Assembly: GCF_030151385.1 (NCBI RefSeq)
Contig: NZ_JASLDS010000073.1
Location: forward strand, 124,001-188,000
Origin: Soonwooa sp.
Lineage (GTDB): Bacteria; Bacteroidota; Bacteroidia; Flavobacteriales; Weeksellaceae
Length of the DNA stretch: 64,000 nt
Direction: 5' to 3'
The stretch's first letter is position 1. Each line of letters opens with the position of its first letter. The notes below the pieces were generated by a model. The model had not been told where the DNA came from. It saw nothing but the letters and a program-made list of their open reading frames with translations, and searched no databases. Shown one piece after another: positions 17,941-26,371 of this stretch. Position numbers and translations under genes: made by a program.

Positions 17941-17972
17941 AAAAATAAAAAAACCGCCAAAATTGACGGTTT
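17941..17972 (-). terminator. Terminator of the 17998-18855 lipoprotein gene
   Basis: On the minus strand AAACCGTC...GGCGGTTT forms a short-loop hairpin followed by a run of T residues, 26 bp after the stop codon. Confidence 0.85.
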
Positions 17973-17997
17973 AAGTATTTTTAAAATTCGAAAAATT

Positions 17998-18855
17998 TTA
18001 AAGTTTTAATCGATATAAAAAAGACGAACCTTTTTTCGGTGCTTCATCAGTAATCAGAATACTATTATTATTCTCAAATGTCAAACCTTCTTTTTGCGTG
18101 TAATGATTTAGCTCAATCTTTTGAGATTTTCCCGAGAAAAAATCATCCCCTTTGAAACCCGTAAAAATCCAAACTTTATCCGAACTCAAAATCGCAACTT
18201 TCTTTTTGTCAGGACTAATCGCCGCACTGGTTACAGCACAATGATGGTACTGATCACAGGTCACAAAACTCGAAATTTTAGTTGCTGGCAAACGTTGTCC
18301 AGGCTTATTATCCACACGATATAACACCGTTGTCCCATCAAACTTTGAACTTCTATTTTTTGTGAAAAGGTAAAATTGATTGTTGTAAATAAAAAAAGAT
18401 TCGACGTCAAAAACGCGGTCTTTCTTTTTGGGAGGAAAATCTTTTTGTTCAGGATAATAGAACTCAACAATTTCTGAGGCCATCGCTTCATCTTTGTTAA
18501 GGTCGGCAGCGTTCACTTTATAGATTGCAAGATTCTGTCTTTCGTTGTCGTTGTTCCCAAAATCACCAATATAGATATTGCCAGCGTCGTCGGCTGTCAA
18601 ATCTTCCCAGTCATTATTTACAACATTTTTAATTCGGATTTCCTTTCGTAGTTCGCCTTGTTCGTTAAAACCAAAAAGGATATTATCATTTTTTTGATCT
18701 TCAATGGTCCAAATCAAATCCGAGGCTACCGACACTTCTGCGGCGGAGGCTTCTTTGATAACTTTTGGCAATTCTGCTACCACTTCCAACCTTGTTGACT
18801 TCGACTGACAAGAGAAAAGTCCTACCATAACGACACTTAGTATTACTGCTTTCAT
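17998..18855 (-). CDS. Lipoprotein, probable beta-propeller
   Basis: 285 codons from ATG 18855. The frame extends to 18903 but the prefix is not signal-like, whereas MKAVILSVVMVGLFSC from the chosen start is a lipoprotein signal with the cysteine in GLFSC. The mature part has repeated strand-rich segments (NDNILFGFNEQGELRK, DDAGNIYIGDFGNN, SPDKKKVAILSSDKVWIF, NNNSILITDE) suggesting a beta-propeller or SMP-30-like fold. It should be anchored to the outer or inner membrane. No catalytic residues are evident and the ligand is unknown. Confidence 0.75.
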   Translation of the reverse strand: MKAVILSVVMVGLFSCQSKSTRLEVVAELPKVIKEASAAEVSVASDLIWTIEDQKNDNILFGFNEQGELRKEIRIKNVVNNDWEDLTADDAGNIYIGDFGNNDNERQNLAIYKVNAADLNKDEAMASEIVEFYYPEQKDFPPKKKDRVFDVESFFIYNNQFYLFTKNRSSKFDGTTVLYRVDNKPGQRLPATKISSFVTCDQYHHCAVTSAAISPDKKKVAILSSDKVWIFTGFKGDDFFSGKSQKIELNHYTQKEGLTFENNNSILITDEAPKKGSSFLYRLKL

Positions 18856-18933
18856 AATTTTATTTTTAGAATAACTAAAACAAAAATGCACAGCTATTCT
18901 CACTGTGCATTTGTATCAAATATGTTACCAATC

Positions 18934-19983
18934 TTAGATGATTAACATGGCATCACCATAAGAATAGAACTTATATTTTTCTTTAATCGCTTCTTCGTAA
19001 GCTTCCATAATGAAATCCTTATCAGCAAAAGCTGCAATCATCATAATTAACGTCGATTTTGGCGTATGGAAGTTGGTAATCATTGCATTAGCAACTCCAA
19101 AATCATGAGGCGGATAGATAAATTTGTTAGTCCATCCAGCGAAAGGTCCAATTTTACGATTAGAAGAAACTGAAGTTTCTAACGCACGCATAGTTGTTGT
19201 ACCAACTGCACAAATTCTTCTTTTCTCTTCCACAGCTTTGTTAATGATATCTGCATTTTTTTGGTCGATAATAACTTCCTCAGATTCCATTTTATGTTTT
19301 GATAAATCTTCAACTTCAATTGGGTTAAAAGTTCCCAAACCAACGTGAAGTGTAATCTCTGCAAAGTCAATTCCTTTGATTTCAAGACGCTTCATCAAGT
19401 GTTTAGAAAAATGCAAACCAGCTGTTGGCGCTGCAACTGCCCCTTCTACTTTAGCATAAATCGTTTGGTAACGTTCAGCATCTTCTGGCTCAACATCTCT
19501 TTTGATGTATTTAGGAAGTGGTGTTTCTCCAAGTTCGTTTAACTTAGCACGGAATTCCTCGTAAGAACCGTCGTATAAAAATCTCAAAGTTCTACCTCTA
19601 GAAGTTGTATTATCGATAACCTCAGCAACCAAAGACTCATCTTCAGTAAAGAAAAGTTTGTTACCAATTCTTATTTTTCTAGCTGGATCAACCAACACAT
19701 CCCAAACTCGGGTTTCTTTATCTAATTCTCTCAACAAGAAAACTTCGATTTTTGCGCCAGTTTTTTCTTTGTTACCATACAATCTTGCAGGAAAAACTTT
19801 TGTGTTATTAAAAATGAACAAATCATTTTCATCAAAATAATCAATAACATCTTTGAAAAGTTTGTGCTCAATCGTTCTATCTTTACGATTAAGAACCATT
19901 AATCTTGCTTCGTCTCTGTGTTCTGATGGGTGTTCTGCCAATAATTCTTCTGGCAAGTCGAAATTAAAATCTGAAGTTTTCAT
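18934..19983 (-). CDS. queA: S-adenosylmethionine:tRNA ribosyltransferase-isomerase
   Basis: 349 codons, the family's normal length. The start FNFDLPEELLAEHPSEHRD, the segment NNTKVFPARL, the block GAVAAPTAGLHFS (about 180-192) and the C-terminal NFHTPKSTLIMMIAAF are standard QueA sequence. QueA transfers the ribosyl part of SAM to preQ1 in tRNA, giving epoxyqueuosine at wobble position 34. It is monocistronic here with its own promoter. Confidence 0.96.
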   Translation of the reverse strand: MKTSDFNFDLPEELLAEHPSEHRDEARLMVLNRKDRTIEHKLFKDVIDYFDENDLFIFNNTKVFPARLYGNKEKTGAKIEVFLLRELDKETRVWDVLVDPARKIRIGNKLFFTEDESLVAEVIDNTTSRGRTLRFLYDGSYEEFRAKLNELGETPLPKYIKRDVEPEDAERYQTIYAKVEGAVAAPTAGLHFSKHLMKRLEIKGIDFAEITLHVGLGTFNPIEVEDLSKHKMESEEVIIDQKNADIINKAVEEKRRICAVGTTTMRALETSVSSNRKIGPFAGWTNKFIYPPHDFGVANAMITNFHTPKSTLIMMIAAFADKDFIMEAYEEAIKEKYKFYSYGDAMLII

Positions 19984-20025
19984 TTTTTTAAATTACGGTT
20001 TAAAAATTTGTGAAATATTGATTTG

Positions 20026-20056
20026 CAAAGATACAATATTAAAGTGCCTTTGTCAA
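20026..20056 (-). promoter_or_regulatory. Promoter of queA
   Basis: On the minus strand TTG (20056-20054), a 20-bp spacer and TATCTTTG (20033-20026), about 42 bp before the start codon. Confidence 0.7.
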
Positions 20057-20123
20057 GTCTATTGCGAATCTTAAATATTTTTTCGAAATAATATCTTATC
20101 AAAGAAAATAATTTCTAAATTTA

Positions 20124-20317
20124 AGAGCTTGTTTAAATTTTATTGATAAAATTTTCATAGCTATTTTGAGATAAATTTTCTATTTCATATTTGAAGATTT
20201 AGCGGGCTAAATCAAAAAATGAGAAGCAAAAAATTGGCTTAAAAGAGCATTAAAATTTAGCAAAGAAGATCGGAATAGTTTAAAAATATGCTTCGGTAAA
20301 ATTTTTAAACAGGCTCT
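20124..20317. mobile_element. MITE-like element with imperfect terminal inverted repeats
   Basis: The ends AGAGCTTGTTTAAATTTT (20124-20141) and, reading inward from the other side, AGAGCCTGTTTAAAAATT (20317-20300) match at 15 of 18 positions. They enclose about 160 bp with no gene. The size, position and terminal symmetry suggest a miniature inverted-repeat element. A target duplication is not clear (AAAT occurs at both flanks). It separates queA from the GH109-like gene and fills most of the 357-bp gap. Confidence 0.55.
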
Positions 20318-20340
20318 AAATCACTTTTACAAAAATTAAT

Positions 20341-21738
20341 ATGGCAACTAACAGAAGAGATTTCATAAAAACCGCGAGTCTTGCAGGCTTTGGCGCACTC
20401 GTATTACCCAATACAATGTTCGGAAACGTTCTATATCCAAGCAATCACGCCTTACAAAAAGTACGTGTCGGCATTATCGGCGTTGGACTGCGTGGACAAA
20501 ATCACCTCGAACTCCTTGCAAAAAGAGATGATGTAGAAATCATTGCTTTTGCTGATCCAAGTGCTTTGATGCTAAAAAGTGCGCAAGACTTATTAAAAAA
20601 ACACAATCGTCCTGCTGCACAAGAATTTTCAAATGGGGATTATGATTACCGAAATCTTCTTCAGTTAAAAAATATTGATGCTGTTGTTATTGCGTCACCT
20701 TGGGAATGGCACCACAAACAATGTATCGAAGCCATGCAATCCAAAAAAATTGTAGGCTTAGAAGTCTGCGGCGCACTTAACCTCGGCGAATGTTGGGATT
20801 ATGTGAAAACTTACGAACGCACGAAAGTTCCTGTTTTTATGATGGAAAACGTATGTTATCGCCGTGACATCATGGCGGTTCTCAACATGGTTAGAAAAGG
20901 AATGTTTGGTGAATTGGTGCATGGTCGAGGCGGCTATCAACATGACTTACGAGGCGTCCTTTTTAATGATGGTGTTACACCTTACAATTCAGGTGTTGAG
21001 TTTGGCGCAAAAGGATTTAGTGAAGCCAAATGGCGTACACAACATTATATTGATCGCAATGCCGAATTATATCCAACACATGGACTTGGTCCCATTGCTG
21101 CAATGATGGACATTAACCGCGGAAATCGTTTAACACATCTTTCATCATTTTCTTCAAAAGCTTTAGGTCTTCATAAATATATTGTTGAGCATCCGAAAGG
21201 AGGTCCCAATCATCCAAATGCAAAGGTAAAATTCAAAGAGGGTGATGTTGTTACCACGCAAATTGCTTGTGCTAATGGTGAAACGATTTTGCTAACACAT
21301 GATACAAGCTTGCAACGTCCTTACGATTTGGGATTCCGTGTGCAAGGTACTGAGGGACTTTGGCAAGATTTCGGTTGGGGCGAGCCTGACCAAGGCCATA
21401 TTTATTTTGAAAAAATCATGAATCACACCCACAAATGGGACAATTCTGAAAAATGGCTAAAAGAAAACGACCACCCACTTTGGAAAAAATATGAAAATGA
21501 CACCAAGGGCGCTGGACACGGCGGAATGGACTTTTTCGTCATGAATACTTTTATCGAATGTATCAAACGAAATGTTGAATTCCCTCTTGATGTATATGAT
21601 TTAGCAACGTGGTATTCGATAACGCCGTTGAGTGAAAAATCAATTGAACATCAAGGAAAAGTTATGGAAATCCCTGACTTTACAAATGGCGCTTGGAAAA
21701 ATAGAAAACCTGTATTTGGATTAACTGATGAATTCTAA
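20341..21738 (+). CDS. Gfo/Idh/MocA family protein, GH109-like (alpha-N-acetylgalactosaminidase-type)
   Basis: 465 codons. A twin-arginine signal (NRRDFIK, residues 4-10, then a hydrophobic stretch) suggests folded, cofactor-loaded export. The Rossmann domain starts VGIIGVGLRGQNH (43-55). The EVCGA segment at 141-145 replaces the EKP motif of ordinary dehydrogenases. YPTHGLGP (244-251) and GHGGMDFF, plus the ending DFTNGAW, are features of glycoside hydrolase family 109. GH109 enzymes cleave alpha-GalNAc linkages by NAD-dependent oxidation, elimination and re-addition; the type enzyme comes from the related genus Elizabethkingia. The gene overlaps the next by 11 bp, and that gene pair encodes hexosamine activation. 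The exact substrate is inferred. Confidence 0.85.
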   Translation: MATNRRDFIKTASLAGFGALVLPNTMFGNVLYPSNHALQKVRVGIIGVGLRGQNHLELLAKRDDVEIIAFADPSALMLKSAQDLLKKHNRPAAQEFSNGDYDYRNLLQLKNIDAVVIASPWEWHHKQCIEAMQSKKIVGLEVCGALNLGECWDYVKTYERTKVPVFMMENVCYRRDIMAVLNMVRKGMFGELVHGRGGYQHDLRGVLFNDGVTPYNSGVEFGAKGFSEAKWRTQHYIDRNAELYPTHGLGPIAAMMDINRGNRLTHLSSFSSKALGLHKYIVEHPKGGPNHPNAKVKFKEGDVVTTQIACANGETILLTHDTSLQRPYDLGFRVQGTEGLWQDFGWGEPDQGHIYFEKIMNHTHKWDNSEKWLKENDHPLWKKYENDTKGAGHGGMDFFVMNTFIECIKRNVEFPLDVYDLATWYSITPLSEKSIEHQGKVMEIPDFTNGAWKNRKPVFGLTDEF

Positions 21739-22636
21739 CAAAACTCTAGTCATAATGGCAGGCGGACTTGGCAGCCGCTATAAAGGTCTAAAACAGGTTG
21801 ATGGCATCACCGATAACAATTCGCCGATTTTGGAATATTCGATGTATGATGCATTGGAAGCCGGTTTCAACAAAATCGTTGTCATTCTGAATCGCAAAAT
21901 CCCGACTAGTTTTATCGATCGTTTAGAAAAGATTGCGATTGATAAAAATATTGATTTGCAATGGATTTTTCAAGATATTGATGATCATCTTCCCGAAAAT
22001 TACAATCGTGGAAACCGTGAAAAACCTTGGGGAACAGGACATGCTTTATTGTGTGTTAAAGATTTGGTCAAAGACGCATTTGTTGTGATTAATGCGGATG
22101 ATTTTTACGGTAAAGAAATTTATAAAAAAGCTGCAAACATTATTAATTCAGAAAAAATACAAGACCACCAATTTAGCATCATTGCCTATCCTCTTCATGC
22201 CACGTTGAGTGACAATGGTTCTGTATCGCGCGGAATTTGCGAATATAACGACAAGGATTATTTAGAAAAAGTAACCGAACGCACTCAAATATTTAAGGAA
22301 AATGGAAAAGCTTTTTTCAAAGATGAGGACAAAATCGAAGAAGTTAGCTTAGATACTTTGGTATCGATGAATTATTCAATTTTTCATTCAAGCATTTTTG
22401 AACATTTAGAATATTATTTCGAAAAATTTTTAAATAAAAATCCACACGAAAAGGCAGAATATTTAATTCCAAATGTTATTCAGAATTTAATTGAAGCCGA
22501 TAAAGCAAAAATCCTTATATACGAGTCACCGTCAGAATGGATGGGTGTCACGTATCCTGAAGACAAAGCTCTTTTAAAAGCTTTTATCGAAGAAAAAATT
22601 AAAGCTGGCGATTATCCAAAAGATTTATGGAATTAG
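21728..22636 (+). CDS. Sugar-1-phosphate nucleotidyltransferase
   Basis: 302 codons. The N-terminus LVIMAGGLGSRYKGLKQ is the nucleotide-binding GGxGxR...K signature of NTP transferases, and VVINADDFYG supplies the metal-binding aspartate. The family joins a sugar-1-phosphate to a nucleotide, releasing pyrophosphate. It overlaps the GH109-like gene by 11 bp upstream and the kinase gene by 10 bp downstream, so the three are translationally coupled. With a NahK-type kinase next door, the likely substrate is GlcNAc-1-P or GalNAc-1-P with UTP. That is inference from context. Confidence 0.85.
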   Translation: MNSNKTLVIMAGGLGSRYKGLKQVDGITDNNSPILEYSMYDALEAGFNKIVVILNRKIPTSFIDRLEKIAIDKNIDLQWIFQDIDDHLPENYNRGNREKPWGTGHALLCVKDLVKDAFVVINADDFYGKEIYKKAANIINSEKIQDHQFSIIAYPLHATLSDNGSVSRGICEYNDKDYLEKVTERTQIFKENGKAFFKDEDKIEEVSLDTLVSMNYSIFHSSIFEHLEYYFEKFLNKNPHEKAEYLIPNVIQNLIEADKAKILIYESPSEWMGVTYPEDKALLKAFIEEKIKAGDYPKDLWN

Positions 22637-23652
22637 AAAATATTGTTTTAGAATTTCTACCTCATCAAAAAGTGTTGTCCATTACAGCAATCGACAAAGG
22701 TTTAATCAACAAAACTTTTGTTGTTGAAACCATGAGTGGAAAATATCTTTTACAAAGTATTAACACTGGAATTTTCAAAAATTCGGAAGCGATTGTTAAG
22801 AATCATTTGACAATTAATTCGATTCTAAAGCAAAATCATTACGAAGCGGAAATTGCAGAACCAATTGAAACAAAATCTAAAACTTGGCTTTACAAAAACG
22901 AGGAAGCTTATTGGAGAATGTCGACTTTTCTAGATAACAGCAACACCTATCTTAGTGTCGAAAATACGAGTTTGGCGTACAAAGCGGTCGAGGCTTTCAG
23001 TTATTTTTATTCCATAATTAATCAAAACGAAAATTTAGAATTAAAACCTGTTCTACCCGATTTTATTAATTTTGAAAAAAGGATTTCAGATTTTAAAAAA
23101 GCTTTGGAAAGAACTACAGTTGAAAGAAAAGACAAAGCTAAAAATGAAATTGAATTTATCTTAAAACATCTTCAACTTCCAAACAATTGGATTGCTCTAG
23201 AGAAAGAAAATAAACTTCCGAATCGCATCATCCACGCCGATCCAAAAATTAGCAACATCCTTTTTGACAACGAGCAAAACGTAAAAGCTATTATCGATCT
23301 CGACACGATGATGAATGGAACTTTGCTTTATGATTTTGGCGATATGATACGCTCTTATACCAACCTCAGCAATGAGGACGACGGAAAAACAAAAAACAAT
23401 TTTTCTCCCGAAATTTTTGATGCTGTTAAAAAAGCTTTCCTAAAACATCTTGAAAATAAGCTCACCAAAACGGAATTAGACAATTTGGATGACGCTGCAA
23501 AAGTTGTGATATACATCCAAGCTGTTAGATTTTTGACAGACTTCCTAAACGGAAATATTTATTATTCTGTGCAATATCCCGAACATAATTTGGACAGAAC
23601 GCGTAACCAAATCAATCTTTTAATTGGTCTATCAAATCATTTGGAAGCTTAA
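22627..23652 (+). CDS. Phosphotransferase, NahK-like N-acetylhexosamine 1-kinase
   Basis: 341 codons of the aminoglycoside/choline kinase fold. The catalytic loop is HADPKISN (203-210) and the metal site lies in IIDLDTMMNG (222-231), followed by YDFGDMIRS. The DLDT...DFGD pattern is characteristic of N-acetylhexosamine 1-kinases (NahK) and unlike AmgK-type kinases. The reaction would be ATP-dependent phosphorylation of GlcNAc/GalNAc at C1. It is the last gene of the three-gene overlap cluster, and its 3' end overlaps the convergent deoxyinosine glycosylase gene by 41 bp. Confidence 0.8.
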   Translation: MELENIVLEFLPHQKVLSITAIDKGLINKTFVVETMSGKYLLQSINTGIFKNSEAIVKNHLTINSILKQNHYEAEIAEPIETKSKTWLYKNEEAYWRMSTFLDNSNTYLSVENTSLAYKAVEAFSYFYSIINQNENLELKPVLPDFINFEKRISDFKKALERTTVERKDKAKNEIEFILKHLQLPNNWIALEKENKLPNRIIHADPKISNILFDNEQNVKAIIDLDTMMNGTLLYDFGDMIRSYTNLSNEDDGKTKNNFSPEIFDAVKKAFLKHLENKLTKTELDNLDDAAKVVIYIQAVRFLTDFLNGNIYYSVQYPEHNLDRTRNQINLLIGLSNHLEA

Positions 23653-24124
23653 TCTGTTGCCAGACTTCCAACTTTTCGTGTAAAGGAATGGTATGCAAGG
23701 GACTTGTTGATGGCAAACCAACAATTGGGATTTCAATATCTTTTCCGAAAGTTTTGATTAGATTTTTGTAGGATTTTTGACCATTACAAAAGATTACTTT
23801 TAAGTTTGGATAATCTTTTAAAAGTTTTAAAACATCATTTCCAACTTCGTTTTTTATTTCGGAATCTAGACTTCCTTTGCGTTCGCAAGAATCGATGACA
23901 TCCCAAAGCGCAATCTTATGTTTGTTTAAAATTTTAAGTTTTTGCTGATAATCTTTGGTAAATTCCTCATTAAATAATTCAAAAATAATTGTCCAAAATT
24001 TGTTTTGAGGATGTGCGTAATATTCCTGCATTTCCAAAGACTTAACTCCCGGAATTGATCCTAAAATCAAAATTTCAGAATCTCGATACACAACTGGCGG
24101 AAACGAGGAAATACGCTTTGACAT
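23612..24124 (-). CDS. DNA-deoxyinosine glycosylase (uracil-DNA glycosylase superfamily)
   Basis: 170 codons. The N-terminal SFPPVV...ILILGSIPGVKSL and YYAHPQNKFW, with the late motif LPSTSPLHT, define the hypoxanthine-DNA glycosylase branch (family 6) of the UDG superfamily. It removes deaminated adenine from DNA to begin base-excision repair. Its ATG follows the dacB stop directly, so it is co-transcribed with dacB, and it overlaps the kinase gene on the other strand by 41 bp at the 3' ends. Confidence 0.88.
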   Translation of the reverse strand: MSKRISSFPPVVYRDSEILILGSIPGVKSLEMQEYYAHPQNKFWTIIFELFNEEFTKDYQQKLKILNKHKIALWDVIDSCERKGSLDSEIKNEVGNDVLKLLKDYPNLKVIFCNGQKSYKNLIKTFGKDIEIPIVGLPSTSPLHTIPLHEKLEVWQQIKLPNDLIDQLKD

Positions 24125-25498
24125 TTACTTCAAATTATCCAAAACATTGAACAAAGCTTGGCTAATATCACCTGATTGGTAGTTATTAAGGATGATTGCA
24201 TAGACATATTTTTTGCCCGATTTCGAAGTGTGATAGCCTGCAAAAGATTTGGTATTTCTGATGGTTCCGCTTTTCATCTTCATGGCGTTTTGTGTTGGAA
24301 ATCCGTCAAAATAAGCTGCAAACCAAGGCTGTTTTTGAGCATATAACAAAGCTTGAACCTCTGCTTTTGCTGACACATAATTTTGAGGCGACAATCCACT
24401 TCCATCAGCAAAATTAATCATCGATGCATTAATGCCTTTTGACTTCCAAAAATCTTTCAAAAACTGAACGCCAACTTTGTATGAAGAATTCCCTTTTTTC
24501 TCCTTAGCCATTGTTTTCAAAAAAGTTTCGCCATAGAAGTTGATACTCTTTCGTAAAAACCAAAATACCATTTTGTCCAATGTCGGCGACTGATATTCGA
24601 AGAAATTATTTTTTGTAGGATAAGTGTCCATTTTTTTTCCAGCCAATTGGTTGTTGTAGTAAGTTTCAACATTTCCTGAAACGCTAAGGTTTTTAGAATT
24701 TAAAAAAGATTTTAATTCAACTCCTAATTGCAAAGGCGGATTGGGAACAGAACCAGAAACCGTCGACGTCTTCCCTGCTGGCAAACTTCCGTTAATTAAA
24801 GCAACATCCGAATGTGGTGCTGTAAAAATCAAACTTTGGTCAGAAGATCCTTCGGCTTTTAACTCATTAATCCATTTAACATTTTCCAAATCGTTGGAAA
24901 AATTCTTGAATTGCGTTCCATTGGTGTTAAGGTCGAATTGGTTTTCGCGCCAGTTGATTCCCCAAGTTCCAGCGCCGTAGTAATTCCCAATATCGTCCCA
25001 CGGCCAACCGCCAGGCACAGATTGAAAATCAAAGTAAGAATCATCAATAATAATATTTCCCGAAATGGATTTTATACCTTTTTGTTGTAAAGCTTGATAA
25101 AGTTTTTCTTTAAATTTTTCAGGCTTATAGTCGTCGTAACGCCAGCTTCCCAAAGTTGGATCGCCGTTAGAACTCACCCAAAGATCACCTTCCAAAACGC
25201 CATTCTTGATCTGTCCAGAGTAGCTTGCTGTTGTCGTATATCGATAATCCTTTCCTAAAGTTTCTAAAGCTGCTGCTGCCGTAAAAATCTTTTGTGTACT
25301 TGCTGTGGAAAGACCTTTGTTTGGTTGATATTCGTATACCAAATTCCCAGCATCATCCGTCACATAAAAAGATAAATTCGCCGAATAAGCACCTGTGGAA
25401 TTCAGGAGTTTTTGAGTAGACTTATCCAATTGATCGGCAACATTTTGCGCGGAAATAATTTGTGAAGCCAAGACAAACGTCATGAAGAAGCTTTTCAT
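24125..25498 (-). CDS. dacB: D-alanyl-D-alanine carboxypeptidase / endopeptidase (S13 family)
   Basis: 457 codons with a signal peptide (about 1-17). The active-site serine is in STQK (67-70, SxxK), the SGLS element in DGSGLSPQN is the second motif, and KSGT near the C-terminus replaces KTG. The long insert after the first motif is typical of PBP4-type enzymes. It trims and cleaves peptidoglycan cross-links in the periplasm. A minus-strand TATATTTG (25526-25519) is a likely -7 box. It is the first gene of a two-gene unit with the deoxyinosine glycosylase. Confidence 0.93.
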   Translation of the reverse strand: MKSFFMTFVLASQIISAQNVADQLDKSTQKLLNSTGAYSANLSFYVTDDAGNLVYEYQPNKGLSTASTQKIFTAAAALETLGKDYRYTTTASYSGQIKNGVLEGDLWVSSNGDPTLGSWRYDDYKPEKFKEKLYQALQQKGIKSISGNIIIDDSYFDFQSVPGGWPWDDIGNYYGAGTWGINWRENQFDLNTNGTQFKNFSNDLENVKWINELKAEGSSDQSLIFTAPHSDVALINGSLPAGKTSTVSGSVPNPPLQLGVELKSFLNSKNLSVSGNVETYYNNQLAGKKMDTYPTKNNFFEYQSPTLDKMVFWFLRKSINFYGETFLKTMAKEKKGNSSYKVGVQFLKDFWKSKGINASMINFADGSGLSPQNYVSAKAEVQALLYAQKQPWFAAYFDGFPTQNAMKMKSGTIRNTKSFAGYHTSKSGKKYVYAIILNNYQSGDISQALFNVLDNLK

Positions 25499-25624
25499 TT
25501 TTTAAAACTTTGTATGGTCAAATATAAGCAAAGCGGGATAAATTCGGAATTTTGAAAAGGATTCTTTGCATATCGATTTTAAAAATATCTTCAATAAATC
25601 ATCGTAATTTTATAAAAATTTAAA

Positions 25625-26260
25625 ATGCCAAAAAAGAATCGAAAACTGGAAGAATTTTGGAATGTTATCACACATGGATCGGGCATTTTGCTTTCTGTCA
25701 TTGCTTTGGTCTCCATGATTGTAGCATCTGTCTCAAAAGGAAATCCTATGCAGTTGGCAGTTTCACTTGTTTTTGGATTAAGTTTAATTGTCTTATATTC
25801 TGCTTCCACCATTTATCATGCTGCGTCGACGCTTAAGTGGAAAAAATTTTGGAGAAAAATTGACCATCTTAGTATTTACCTCTTGATTGCTGGCACTTAC
25901 ACACCAGTCGCACTTTTAGGATTAAAAGGCGCTTGGGGTTGGAGCATTTTCGGAATTATTTGGGGATTGGTATTGATAGGTTTTATTTTTAAATTTTCTC
26001 CTCTTCAAAAAAACGAAAAAATATCCCTTTCACTGTATGCTTTAATGGGCTGGCTTTGCATTATTGCGATAAAACCAATGTTCGAAAACTTATCGACTGG
26101 CGCGTTAAGCTTCATCGCGTTAGGTGGTTTATTCTATACTTTCGGAATTTACTTTTACGCAAAAGATCACAAACGTTTCTATCATCCGATTTGGCACGTT
26201 TTCGTTCTGGGAGGCAGTGTGATGCATTATATTGCTGTATTTTTTTTCATTTTGAATTAA
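25625..26260 (+). CDS. Hemolysin III family (PAQR-like) membrane protein
   Basis: 211 codons with about seven membrane helices. The conserved NVITHG at residues 13-18, YSASTIYHA in helix 3, HLSIYLLIAGTYTP and the final HPIWHVFVLGGS...H block place it in the HlyIII/PAQR family; the histidines probably bind a metal. Despite the name, most bacterial members are not proven haemolysins and may act in membrane homeostasis. It is a single gene between dacB and pruA. Confidence 0.92.
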   Translation: MPKKNRKLEEFWNVITHGSGILLSVIALVSMIVASVSKGNPMQLAVSLVFGLSLIVLYSASTIYHAASTLKWKKFWRKIDHLSIYLLIAGTYTPVALLGLKGAWGWSIFGIIWGLVLIGFIFKFSPLQKNEKISLSLYALMGWLCIIAIKPMFENLSTGALSFIALGGLFYTFGIYFYAKDHKRFYHPIWHVFVLGGSVMHYIAVFFFILN

Positions 26261-26326
26261 GTCCTTATTTAAAAAATTTTAACAAGCTCAATACTCGAAT
26301 AATTTCTTAAATCCACTTTTATTGGG

Positions 26327-26334
26327 TAAATTTG
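26327..26334 (+). promoter_or_regulatory. Candidate -7 element of pruA
   Basis: TAAATTTG fits TAnnTTTG and lies 37 bp upstream of the ATG. The -33 region has TTTC rather than TTTG 20 bp further up. Confidence 0.5.
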
Positions 26335-26371
26335 TAAGAACTTAAATACAAAAATTAAAAATTCTACAAAT

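Noticed and set aside
22627..23652. Aminoglycoside phosphotransferase or AmgK kinase
   Set aside because: The DLDT...DFGD motifs and the linked GH109 and nucleotidyltransferase genes fit NahK-type hexosamine 1-kinases better.
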